DNA from: Mesostigma viride
Lineage: Eukaryota; Streptophyta; Mesostigmatophyceae; Mesostigmatales; Mesostigmataceae
Reading direction: 5' to 3'
Assembly: GCA_009746045.1 (NCBI GenBank)
Contig: RPFO01001032.1
Location: forward strand, 89,215 to 153,214
Length of the DNA stretch: 64,000 bases
The notes under the pieces: model-generated
Database searches by the model: none
What the model was told of the DNA's origin: nothing
The model's input: only the letters and a program-made list of their open reading frames with translations
Part shown: in pieces, positions 56,448 through 64,000 of the stretch
How the letters are laid out: each line of letters begins with the position of its first letter
Position numbering within the stretch: the first letter of the stretch is position 1
Position numbers and translations under genes: made by a program

Positions 56448-59060
56448 ATGTTGCTATACGCGGATCCATACTCGTACGTGCAGATGTACTTGTCTAATCC
56501 TTTGTTGCCTTACCCGATGCACGGGCCAGGTTTTTTCGTAGGAGGAGAACAGTGGTTTTACCCCGCCGCGACTGATCCGCTAGGAATTCCTAAACCGAGG
56601 TACGTACTTGTACGCGAGGCAGGTGTGGGAACTGACCCGGTAAGAGAACCAGTCGCAGGAGAAACGAAAGGCGCAAAAAACGGGACTTATACGCACGTTT
56701 ATGGACGTTTCCGTGAAAAAGAGGGCGAAGAAGGCAGTTTACCGGAAGTAGAAGTAAGTGATGATTCGGTATCGTCAGTCAGCGACTCCGAAGTAGAATA
56801 TGCCTCAAGTTACGAATCTGCGGACACATCTGCGTTAATTACACCATCCAATTCCGATAACGAGGACCGAAGCACTTTGTCAGATGAAGAGAGTCAAGAC
56901 GTCCTGAGCGAGGACGGAGAACTTTCTGACCCTGAACGGGTGAGAGCAATATCGACTGAACCGGGCACGTATGATATCAATCAGCCTCGCGGGCCGCAAA
57001 TGATCCCCCCGGCGAGACAAGTTGTAGCCAAACCGTATGTAAAAAAGGACCAAAATGAACGTAATCAGATTCTTTGGAGATACGTTAAACAGACTCGAGA
57101 TGGGGTAATAGTTTCGGACGCGAATGTAACCTCGATATCAGTCGACGTGCTACAAGATTTGAAGAGACGTTCAGAAAGACAACAGACTGAAATAATAGAA
57201 ACATTAATAAGAAGATCACGAAGACCTTTTACGGTAGAGGGAAATCCTATCAGTGGAAATGAATCTGAATTCATTGACGGAGCGGATGTTGGAATAGAAG
57301 TTCTCACGGTAAATGGCGAACTTTTGGATATTCCTGTAATCCCTATAGTTTCTGGGTTGAGTACAAATGCAACCACATCTGCTAACCTCTCTCCTGGAAT
57401 CGGAAGGGAAAATACAGTAACAACTGAACCGGACATGATTGATAGCAATCATCCTCGCGGGCCGCAAATGATCCCCCCGGCGAGACAAATTGTAGCCAAA
57501 CCGTACGAAAAGAAAACTCCTGCTCGCTCAAAGGTTCTGGTGACAGCACTGAAAAACACAAACAACGGATCAAATACTGGAAAGAGTAGAAGCAATGAAA
57601 ATAGAGACTTTAGAGAATCGGCGGCGTGGATGGGTGGTATCGAAGATGCGGATATTGACGACGCTGTAACTCTAGATGCTGACCTTGACGTGTCTTCGTC
57701 GGATCAACTCGGAGTGTCCCTGTCACCGAAACCTCCAAGAGTAAAAACTGCATGGCAGGATCCTTTACCGATCGCGATGGAATCTCCTTCACCGATCGCG
57801 AATGAATATCTCGACGGAGGACATGAACAAGAGCGGGTTACACCATCTGATTGGGCGGAACGTAGAGATTTGAAATCTCAGCTGTTTCGCCATTTGTCTA
57901 ATTTGGGACTACAAAATGATACTAGGAACACAAGTGTGCGGAGAGTCCCGGGAAATCGGTTTCAGATAGAGCCAGAAGCAGTGCGCCAAATACAACCACT
58001 GCCCGTCACGTCTCTTTTGTCGTTTGGAAAAGATTCATACACGGATGAACTACTAGGTCCTATAGGTCCTACAAAACGGATCAATGTGACGAGCCAGTTT
58101 ACTGAGGAGTCTCCACGCAATCCAGTTCGTGTAAGACGCCTTGCGAACTTTGCAGCCGAGACGAATGAAACTATGCCTGGCCCCTATGATATACCATTAT
58201 ATGTGGAAGATCTTGACTCGCGTCGTCCCGAAACCCTTTCAGAAGATGATGTCATAGATTCACATTTGCCTAGCCCTAAAACCCTTTTTGAAGGCCCCGT
58301 TGAAAAATCCGAGTATCAAACACTTAAAAAACCGTTTGTGACTAAAAACGCGTGGGGTGCTGAAACAAAGCCCGCGGTCGGTAGTTTGGAATTTAAAACG
58401 CCTCAAGTGTCGTTGGCGGTTGCTTCTTCACCAACCGAAACTGCAAAAAAGGCTCAAGAACTGTGGGGATCTAGACTTTTCAGTCCGGGACAACAACTTT
58501 TTGAAAGGCTGCTTAAAGAAGCGGCAACAAAATCTAGACCGAAACCATCGCAACAACGGCCTTCTTCTGCTTCTGGCAGGCTTCCAGACCCAGTTTTCAG
58601 GACTCGGACTGATGCTTATAGTGTTACGACTACTTCCGACGGATCTGCTGTCGAAAAGAACCTTGAGGAATTGAATACGCCCCTCGAATCCCCGCGACAA
58701 CTGCAACCGAGAAACGACACCAATTGGCCTTTCAAGTTTTCTCAAGGTGAAGAAGTAGAGGCTCGCGATGACTTCGAACCCGGAGTGAATGTAAAACCTT
58801 TAAGCAAATCGGAGATCGAAAAATATAACGCAATAGAAAAAGCCGCGAGGAGCGAGGTTTTAAAACGTCGTGCGCAAGAAAGGCGACAAGAAGAGTTAAA
58901 CAAACAACAGGAAAACGCGATTCAGGACAGGCGAGAAAAACGCGAGCTTGATGAGAGGCTCGGACTTCTAAAACTGGAATGGCAAGCTAATCGAGAAAAA
59001 GATGCGCGACAGCTCAAAATTCTGATCGACGACTTGCGACGTCAGTTGCCGTCCCCTTAA
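56448..59060 (+). CDS. Large Ser/Pro/acid-rich protein sharing the HGPGF motif
   Basis: 870 aa. Begins MLLYADPYSYVQMYLSNPLL and continues YPMHGPGFFVGGEQW, matching the motif of the 53.2- and 46-kb proteins. The rest is mostly disordered: acidic Ser/Asp region (130-200), two near-identical copies of PRGPQMIPPARQ (about 185 and 370) followed by VAKPY, scattered helices, and a basic C-terminal coiled coil (RRAQERRQEELNKQQ). The ATG at 56448 is preceded by TATTATTCAATAAAG; an earlier ATG at 56325 adds 41 unconserved codons. Probably a tegument- or scaffold-like virion protein (inference). Confidence 0.6.
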   Translation: MLLYADPYSYVQMYLSNPLLPYPMHGPGFFVGGEQWFYPAATDPLGIPKPRYVLVREAGVGTDPVREPVAGETKGAKNGTYTHVYGRFREKEGEEGSLPEVEVSDDSVSSVSDSEVEYASSYESADTSALITPSNSDNEDRSTLSDEESQDVLSEDGELSDPERVRAISTEPGTYDINQPRGPQMIPPARQVVAKPYVKKDQNERNQILWRYVKQTRDGVIVSDANVTSISVDVLQDLKRRSERQQTEIIETLIRRSRRPFTVEGNPISGNESEFIDGADVGIEVLTVNGELLDIPVIPIVSGLSTNATTSANLSPGIGRENTVTTEPDMIDSNHPRGPQMIPPARQIVAKPYEKKTPARSKVLVTALKNTNNGSNTGKSRSNENRDFRESAAWMGGIEDADIDDAVTLDADLDVSSSDQLGVSLSPKPPRVKTAWQDPLPIAMESPSPIANEYLDGGHEQERVTPSDWAERRDLKSQLFRHLSNLGLQNDTRNTSVRRVPGNRFQIEPEAVRQIQPLPVTSLLSFGKDSYTDELLGPIGPTKRINVTSQFTEESPRNPVRVRRLANFAAETNETMPGPYDIPLYVEDLDSRRPETLSEDDVIDSHLPSPKTLFEGPVEKSEYQTLKKPFVTKNAWGAETKPAVGSLEFKTPQVSLAVASSPTETAKKAQELWGSRLFSPGQQLFERLLKEAATKSRPKPSQQRPSSASGRLPDPVFRTRTDAYSVTTTSDGSAVEKNLEELNTPLESPRQLQPRNDTNWPFKFSQGEEVEARDDFEPGVNVKPLSKSEIEKYNAIEKAARSEVLKRRAQERRQEELNKQQENAIQDRREKRELDERLGLLKLEWQANREKDARQLKILIDDLRRQLPSP

Positions 59061-59648
59061 TTAAAGATCCTCGGACGGACTTGCAGCTGCGTAGAACACG
59101 ATTCGGTGTTGGTTCGATTCGGCGTGTTTAAGAACGACGTAGACGATGTTCTCGTCAGCCCCGCCAAGGTTCAGCGGCGCGGTGTTCACCACTTTCCAGG
59201 TCGGAGAGTTGGCCACCGCAATAGTATCCACGGCGAAACGGATGTCCATGTTACGAATCATGTTCAAGGGCGCCGGTTGGAAAGAGAGATTGTTGTACTT
59301 GTCGCTCGGCCCGTTGATGATCTGCACGACGTCGATCTTTCCGTCCATGACAATGATGCGGAGTTGAGGCGGGTTGTCCGACGGAGTTGTTGTAATGGAA
59401 TTCGTCTTCGCGTCCTTCCACCAAACTCGTGAGAATTCGAGGATGTTGCGTCGGAACGTTTCGTCGCTCATGACGGCGACAGGGGTCATCACGAACCCTT
59501 GGTAGTTCGGGTCGATGCGGTCAGGGGCGACGAGACGAGGGGATGTTTGGCGATCTTTCAACCACACGATCAACACGAATGCGAAAACGCAGATTACAGA
59601 AACAGTGACAGCCGCCAATGCAATTTTCTTTTTAGTGCTGCTGTCCAT
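59061..59648 (-). CDS. Single-pass membrane protein
   Basis: 195 aa. Residues about 8-30 form a transmembrane helix (IALAAVTVSVICVFAFVLIVWL), followed by a beta-rich domain of about 165 aa (QLRIIVMDGKIDVVQIING; FAVDTIAVANSP) that would be outside or in the virion lumen. No signal cleavage site is clear. It starts at ATG 59648, divergent from the small basic gene at 59706. It may be an envelope or internal-membrane protein; unknown family. Confidence 0.6.
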   Translation of the reverse strand: MDSSTKKKIALAAVTVSVICVFAFVLIVWLKDRQTSPRLVAPDRIDPNYQGFVMTPVAVMSDETFRRNILEFSRVWWKDAKTNSITTTPSDNPPQLRIIVMDGKIDVVQIINGPSDKYNNLSFQPAPLNMIRNMDIRFAVDTIAVANSPTWKVVNTAPLNLGGADENIVYVVLKHAESNQHRIVFYAAASPSEDL

Positions 59649-59705
59649 CCGTATACTTCTTTCGGTTGAAATAAAAATCGTAACGAACAAGTATACTATA
59701 CCATC

Positions 59706-59822
59706 ATGCCGCCGAAACGAAGCAAGATCACGGGCCGTTTTGTGAAGGGGCACAGTTCCCGGGCAACCCGGAAGAGGCATCGAGCGCGCGCCGTTTACAT
59801 GCCTTTTACAAGTGAGGCATAA
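59706..59822 (+). CDS. Very small basic protein
   Basis: 38 codons (MPPKRSKITGRFVKGHSSRA ... ), Arg/Lys/His-rich with no hydrophobic core. It resembles small DNA-binding peptides of virions. Supported by start, stop and a TATA-like TATAGTATAC upstream, but too short for certainty. Confidence 0.45.
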   Translation: MPPKRSKITGRFVKGHSSRATRKRHRARAVYMPFTSEA

Positions 59823-59852
59823 ATTTTCTGTTAGATTATACCAAACAGGAAC

Positions 59853-60263
59853 ATGGGAGACGTCGCGAACACCGAGGGCGTCCCATTGTCCGTTCCTCAG
59901 ACAGCCGTACCGCAACCGAAGCCAGATGTACTTCCGACAAAGTTTGGAGAACCTCCCGCGACCGGCTCGCTGGAGCCTTTGTCGCTTGACAAGTGCACCT
60001 ACGGCGTTCCGCTTAACGTTGCATCTGACACGATGAAGGGGGAAGCCCCTTTGCCCGCCATTGCTCTTCCTGAGAAGTCGCTGGAGGTCGACCATCGTCT
60101 CATGAGCTCGTTTCCGATGCGCCGTCCCTATCTTACCAACGAACCTTATCCCGACTCGATTCTTCCTCGTCCAGAAGGACGGGGAGGAGGAGCGGGCGCT
60201 GTGAGCGCGAGGATCGACGCTGCCATAAGCATGATCGAAAAAAGCGCTGTGCGTAAAATGTAA
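59853..60263 (+). CDS. Pro-rich unknown protein
   Basis: 136 aa, Pro/Leu-rich, low-complexity N-terminus (VPQTAVPQPKPDVLPTKF) and a glycine run (GRGGGAGAVSARID) before a helical end. No domain. Part of a close series of small genes on this strand, 24 bp before the next. Confidence 0.5.
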   Translation: MGDVANTEGVPLSVPQTAVPQPKPDVLPTKFGEPPATGSLEPLSLDKCTYGVPLNVASDTMKGEAPLPAIALPEKSLEVDHRLMSSFPMRRPYLTNEPYPDSILPRPEGRGGGAGAVSARIDAAISMIEKSAVRKM

Positions 60264-60287
60264 TCTTGTAGCTATATAAAACGAACT

Positions 60288-60638
60288 ATGGATCCCTCGT
60301 TAATCCGTGGGATGGTTTTTGCGCCTGGTGCGGGCAACATACGCGCGGCTAACCGAGCGAACCGTTCAGAAGTGCCTTTTGAGAAAGAGTTTATCGAAGA
60401 GAACCGCGAGTCGGCTATCTCTGTTCGCCCCGACGCAGAACCCCACTCCTATCGAAAGATTGACGGGGAGACTCTTCGTCAGATGCTAGATCATCGAAAC
60501 GATGTGCGGACCTGGATCGAAAGTAAAACCGCTTCAGTCAACTCTCTAAGGAAAGAGGATCGCCGTGTTTTGAGGGATGGAAAAAAGGTAATCCTTTTTG
60601 GCGGCCAGTACGAGGATCTGTACGGACTACGTTGGTGA
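60288..60638 (+). CDS. Unknown small protein
   Basis: 116 aa. Helical (TLRQMLDHRNDVRTWIESK) with a short terminal beta segment (KVILFGGQYEDLYGLRW). No family recognised. Its stop is one base before the convergent gene's stop. Confidence 0.55.
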   Translation: MDPSLIRGMVFAPGAGNIRAANRANRSEVPFEKEFIEENRESAISVRPDAEPHSYRKIDGETLRQMLDHRNDVRTWIESKTASVNSLRKEDRRVLRDGKKVILFGGQYEDLYGLRW

Positions 60639-60639
60639 G

Positions 60640-61131
60640 CTATCTATGTCCATACACAAGTTCGAAAAGAATCGAAAATTTCTCCCCAGATAGATTGAGA
60701 AGCTCGCGAGAGGACGCTGGAATCGCGTATAGCTCGACTTCGATCTCCTTAGCGCTGGAGAGAGGCGGAGAGAACAGAACCGTGTCGTCTCGTTCGTTTT
60801 TAGGGGTGTAGGTTTCGGATCCGTTCGGGACGACGAAAAAGTGGCCTCGGCCCGCGTACACGTGCGAAGGGTCTAAGGACGAAGGCGGGACGGGGATGGC
60901 GGCGTGCACTTTGTTGACTTCGAATCCTCCGAGCCTCACGTACACTGCGGTTGAGACAGGACTCGTGGAAGGTATGGAAGCCCAAATCACGCGAAGGGAC
61001 TTGACGTCTCTTATCGGAAAAGGCATTTTAAAACACGTGTCGTTAGGAAGGTTCGATCCTGTTACGAGCACCTGTGTTCTCCTGTCTCTACTAGCGTGTG
61101 GTCTTGCTACGCCGTCTATGACACAGTCCAT
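60640..61131 (-). CDS. Beta-rich protein, possible minor virion protein
   Basis: 163 aa. Pattern VKSLRVIWASIPSTSP ... FSILFELVYG is like the VKS-IP-x-T and C-terminal strands of beta-sandwich proteins common in giant viruses and PLV relatives, but the match is visual only. No membrane segment. A likely role is a minor capsid or spike component (inference). The frame is intact and uninterrupted. Confidence 0.45.
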   Translation of the reverse strand: MDCVIDGVARPHASRDRRTQVLVTGSNLPNDTCFKMPFPIRDVKSLRVIWASIPSTSPVSTAVYVRLGGFEVNKVHAAIPVPPSSLDPSHVYAGRGHFFVVPNGSETYTPKNERDDTVLFSPPLSSAKEIEVELYAIPASSRELLNLSGEKFSILFELVYGHR

Positions 61132-61159
61132 ACTTGTTTACTATGCGATGATAAAAACT

Positions 61160-61360
61160 TTAGGAATGCGGCGAATTCGTCTCGGACTGTAGGCGATAGC
61201 TCACGATGTATCCAGTTTTCTCCTCGCCTTGTGTCTTATGAGTGTACCAGTCAATTACATGTTCGGCGCGCCAAAAGGAGCGAACTTCTTTATCCAGTTT
61301 GCTCTGTTTGCGACACAACAGCATTGCAGCCGCACCAATGCACAATGACAAGATGTTCAT
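61160..61360 (-). CDS. Small membrane-anchored protein
   Basis: 66 aa. The first 16 residues are hydrophobic (MNILSLCIGAAAMLLC) followed by a basic helix (RKQSKLDKEVRSFWRAE) and a polar tail. It lies between two genes on the same strand. Unknown function; existence moderately supported. Confidence 0.45.
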   Translation of the reverse strand: MNILSLCIGAAAMLLCRKQSKLDKEVRSFWRAEHVIDWYTHKTQGEEKTGYIVSYRLQSETNSPHS

Positions 61361-61396
61361 GGTTGATGGTTTATATTACAGTTTAAAAAAATGCAT

Positions 61397-61621
61397 TCAA
61401 GCGAATCCATTGTACAATTTCCAAAGAGCTGCTAAAACGATGACTACTAGTAACAGAAGGGCCAAACCACCCCCTAAAAGTCCCTTTGTCTTTGTTTCAT
61501 TAGGATTCGATACTCTCTCGTTTTCTTTTTTTTGAACACGTCCTCTCCACATCATAATACTGGCTCCCGCCAATATAAGGAATATCACAAAACCAGTAAT
61601 TAGATACAGTTTCCAGTCCAT
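61397..61621 (-). CDS. Two-helix membrane protein, copy-like 1
   Basis: 74 aa: helix 1 near residues 5-25 (YLITGFVIFLILAGASIMM), a basic loop with RGR, and helix 2 (GLALLLLVVIVLAALW). It is similar in design to the next gene (both have WRG after helix 1), suggesting an ancient duplication. Probably a virion membrane component. Confidence 0.55.
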   Translation of the reverse strand: MDWKLYLITGFVIFLILAGASIMMWRGRVQKKENERVSNPNETKTKGLLGGGLALLLLVVIVLAALWKLYNGFA

Positions 61622-61657
61622 CGCACTTGTTGTAAACTTTCAAAAAAAAAAAAACGT

Positions 61658-61894
61658 TCAGTCTTCCGGCAACCATTTCATCAAATAAAGAACAACCGGG
61701 GGCACCAAGGCAAAAGACGTTATTATAATTCCAATACCGATCAATGCCTTTGTCCCCGGCTGATAGTCAAAATAGCGCTCTTGTCTGTTATCTTGTTTGA
61801 TTCTGGCGCCACCTCTCCACAGCAAGATACCGCCTATGGTCGTAAGAACGGTAATAATGACAGCCCAAAGTGTCAAAGCGAGTTTCCTGTTCAT
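61658..61894 (-). CDS. Two-helix membrane protein, copy-like 2
   Basis: 78 aa with two hydrophobic helices (ALTLWAVIITVLTTIGGILL; LIGIGIIITSFALVPPVVLY) and a loop beginning WRGGARIKQ. Starts at ATG 61894 overlapping the preceding stop by one base (TGATG), so translation is probably coupled. Confidence 0.55.
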   Translation of the reverse strand: MNRKLALTLWAVIITVLTTIGGILLWRGGARIKQDNRQERYFDYQPGTKALIGIGIIITSFALVPPVVLYLMKWLPED

Positions 61895-62460
61895 CACGCC
61901 TTTATCAAGTGTCCGCAGAAAAAAATAGAGCAGGCTCGAGGCACTGCATTCTTCCCCCGGCTTCTGTACGTCGAATGCGCGGGGTTCGCCTCTCGCCTCG
62001 TTACGAGATCCGCTTTTCTCACCGATTTGTTGTACTCCACCGTCTCCTTTGAAACGTGCGTCAAAAGACAATCGTTCGCGATCAACATTTGCTCGAAAAG
62101 GCGCATCGTTTTTTGCGCGTTTTCGCGATCGTAGCGGTTTTCGTTTGCTCTCGTTCTTTCGGCGATGATCGTGTTGATCCCGAACAACAAAGCGGACTGG
62201 ACAGAGTCGCACGCAAGAGGGACGCTGTCGACGCCAAACTTGGTCTTTAATTGGCGAGCGGGAAGTCCAGACAGAGCTTTGGAAACCTCGTTCCAGTGAA
62301 ACTTGACGTCTTGTAGCGCCTGTTTCTTGCACTCGTTCGCGAAAATCGCGTCGTGCAGAGTTTTTGTCGAGTCCAGGCAGCTAAGAGTAGGATACTCTTG
62401 AAGCCTGCGAGGGCGCAAGTACACCGTGTTTGCAAAAACGGGCTTGTTGGAGGTCTCCAT
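61894..62460 (-). CDS. Helical unknown protein
   Basis: 188 aa. Mostly alpha-helical with five Cys residues and a basic end (RREANPAHSTYRSRGK). No recognised domain. It is the first gene of a small minus-strand run with the two membrane proteins. The ATG at 62460 is the first in frame. Confidence 0.55.
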   Translation of the reverse strand: METSNKPVFANTVYLRPRRLQEYPTLSCLDSTKTLHDAIFANECKKQALQDVKFHWNEVSKALSGLPARQLKTKFGVDSVPLACDSVQSALLFGINTIIAERTRANENRYDRENAQKTMRLFEQMLIANDCLLTHVSKETVEYNKSVRKADLVTRREANPAHSTYRSRGKNAVPRACSIFFCGHLIKA

Positions 62461-62566
62461 GGCTGCAAAACGCAGCGGTGACGACCGACGAGGTCTGTCC
62501 TGTTTTTATACGTTTTCGATCCTGGTAACCGAATTCAGGATAAAAAAAACGACATTCATTGTAACA

Positions 62567-62761
62567 ATGCGTCCAATGGGAGTCTGTTGGTCAGTACCGT
62601 TAGACGAACACGTGCAGATGAGGAACTCGTATCCTCTGCGCCGATCTTTAGATTTAAATTTTCCTTCCGAGACGGTTACGCTTGTACGGCTTGACACCGC
62701 CCGAAACGACGATAATCGATCAAAGGAAGAAAACAAATCAAAATTTAAAAAAATCGAATAA
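62567..62761 (+). CDS. Small unknown protein
   Basis: 64 codons (MRPMGVCWSVPLDEHVQM ...) with a charged Lys-rich tail. Preceded by TAAAAAAAACGACATTC. The alternative minus-strand frame 62506-62736 overlaps it; the plus frame looks better by composition. Confidence 0.4.
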   Translation: MRPMGVCWSVPLDEHVQMRNSYPLRRSLDLNFPSETVTLVRLDTARNDDNRSKEENKSKFKKIE

Positions 62762-62766
62762 CTTTT

Positions 62767-64000
62767 TCACCCCAACCAAAACCCTTCTAAAACAATTTGG
62801 CGAATCGGCATGTCGCCGTACCCATGAATTTTGTCGATTTTTTTTATGGATTCTCTGACCTCGCTGATTCCGTCCCTGAACTCTTTTTCGTTTTCTCGTT
62901 TATTCGTTTTTCTGTCGACGTTGAATGTTTTTGCGATCGCCACTATCTGGTCGAAGTCAGCTCGCACGTTTTGTTTGAAATTTTGACCCGCGCTGGTTGC
63001 AAACCGTTTAGCGAGTTCTAGAGATTTTCGAAGAAGGGAAAGTCCCTTTTCTTTTACGTATTTCCTTATCTCTTCGCCTCTCGTCAATGGGCAATTAATG
63101 GCTTCGCGTGCGCCGGCTGCCATCCAGCTGTCTCGATTGTGGACCTTGCTCATGAGTCTGCAGTCAATAGCCGCCTCTCTCAGTTTTCGCATGAATTTTG
63201 TCACACCTTCGGTCTCGTTTTCTTGAATAGCGCGTTCCGTCACGAGTTCGTCTACGCCTCCGATCGTCATGTACCGGTGCACCGTTACCGTCCAATGTTT
63301 CTGGTCGAGCTGCAAGTGACTACAGTGTCGGACAGCGCGCGCGATCGCCTGACGTTCGGCGCTGATATCGAGAAGCGGCTCCATCAGATGGATGTGACGA
63401 ACGCTTTTCAGGTCTAAACCTTCGTTGAAACGTTTTCGCGCCAAGATAATATGTAAAAACCGCCCTTTTGCGTTTTTCTTGTGGTTAAACACATCCATTA
63501 CTCTCCGCAAGGCTGTGTCAGTAACGGGCATGGCGTCTGAGCCAAGAATGACGAATCTCGGAGCTTCGCTCGTCGGAAATTCCTCTCGGACGGAGAGATG
63601 AGTGTATCCTTTCGATTCCAAAATCATAGCGACGTACTTTATTCCATGGGCATTGAATGCCGAGTATAGATACTGCTTTTCATTGGGATGGTCCGTGATT
63701 TCTTTCACGATGCAAGCGATCTTAGGAGATAATACGTCAAGCTGCTTTGCAGCCGCAGAGGGAGACATTCGCAACATCGAGAGCGAGTTTGAAACCCTGC
63801 GAGCTTCATACAAAAAACGGTCGCGTCCTCGCGACTCGTCTGGTTCCTTACTTTTGTTCGGAACACTTTCTGTTGACCCGTGCTCATTTCCACTAGGTGG
63901 AACTGATCAGGTTGTCGAACGGGGTAAACAGACGAATCGCCGGCGTAATCGACAAAAGAACAAAGGCCTCGAAACGCGTCTAACGGAGAGTCGGGCGTGA
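62767..64000 (-). pseudogene. NCLDV-type SF2 helicase (D6/D11-like), C-terminal part, frameshifted, cut by the window edge
   Basis: The C-terminal helicase domain of a giant-virus DEAD/SNF2-like helicase, related to the poxvirus D6/D11 group involved in transcription. Visible: LSPKIACIVKEI (start of domain 2), GRFLHIILARKRFNEGLDLK (motif V region), and ERQAIARAVRHCSH (motif VI, Q..ARA.R). Upstream of 63813 a different frame continues the family text (PLDAFRGLCSFVDYAG, FRTKVRNQTSREDATVF) up to the right edge; the shift lies at a T6 run (63812-63817 on the plus strand as A6). Walker A and B are beyond the window. Error or real decay cannot be told. Confidence 0.7.

Overview
The window is eukaryotic nuclear DNA carrying several layers of integrated viral and mobile DNA. 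Evidence for a eukaryotic, probably green-lineage (algal) host is indirect: an interstitial array of CCCTAAA (plant/algal-type telomere repeat) at 16.68 kb, a LINE-type ORF1 protein, GT-AG introns that join reading frames in phase, satellites and very long simple repeats. No species can be named from the sequence.

Region 1 (0-11.3 kb) holds virus-like and unknown genes on both strands: coiled-coil proteins, a staphylococcal-nuclease-like enzyme (4.8-5.3 kb), an HNH-like nuclease (5.4-6.1 kb), a small Cys/His zinc-motif protein (6.1-6.6 kb), a SET-domain methyltransferase with a 123-bp intron (6.9-7.8 kb), another spliced gene (9.0-10.1 kb) and a small membrane protein. Between them lie diverged dispersed repeats, a 121-bp minisatellite (probably inside an intron) and a 10-bp GTGACACC-type array. 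Region 2 (11.3-17.9 kb) is mostly repeats: a 94-bp-arm perfect inverted repeat, 1.2 kb of tetranucleotide repeats, a 173-bp satellite, one interrupted reading frame, the telomere-like array and a 238-bp repeat family.

Region 3 (about 17.9-34.0 kb) is an integrated polinton-like virus (PLV): primase-SF3 helicase, tyrosine recombinase, AT-hook protein, packaging ATPase and coiled-coil protein on the minus strand; fibre-like and structural proteins, C2H2 zinc finger, penton-like minor capsid protein, major capsid protein and an Ig-like repeat protein on the plus strand. It looks dead: a 2.0-kb retroelement encoding only an ORF1 protein, with a perfect 12-bp target duplication, sits in the helicase; the capsid frame is shifted twice and the ATPase frame once.

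Region 4 (34-41.2 kb) has GC-rich genes of unknown function whose upstream regions carry arrays of CCACGGG and GGTTACGG motifs, a GA-rich leader and sometimes TTTTATACC. A 1.25-kb foldback of nested inverted repeats lies at 38.7-40.0 kb. Region 5 (41.2-64 kb) is gene-dense and giant-virus-like (Nucleocytoviricota type): a membrane-anchored 2-oxoglutarate oxygenase, more Cys/His zinc-motif proteins, two tandem KilA-N proteins, three large low-complexity proteins sharing an N-terminal NP-L...GPGF/GSGDF motif, several small membrane proteins and, at the right edge, the C-terminal half of a D6/D11-type SF2 helicase. A 2.1-kb composite repeat interrupts this block at 51.1-53.3 kb. The same zinc-motif family at 6 kb and 42-46 kb suggests that regions 1 and 5 derive from related viral DNA (inference). 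No giant-virus capsid protein or DNA polymerase is present here, so the family cannot be assigned. Several one-base frameshifts sit in homopolymers and could be assembly errors.
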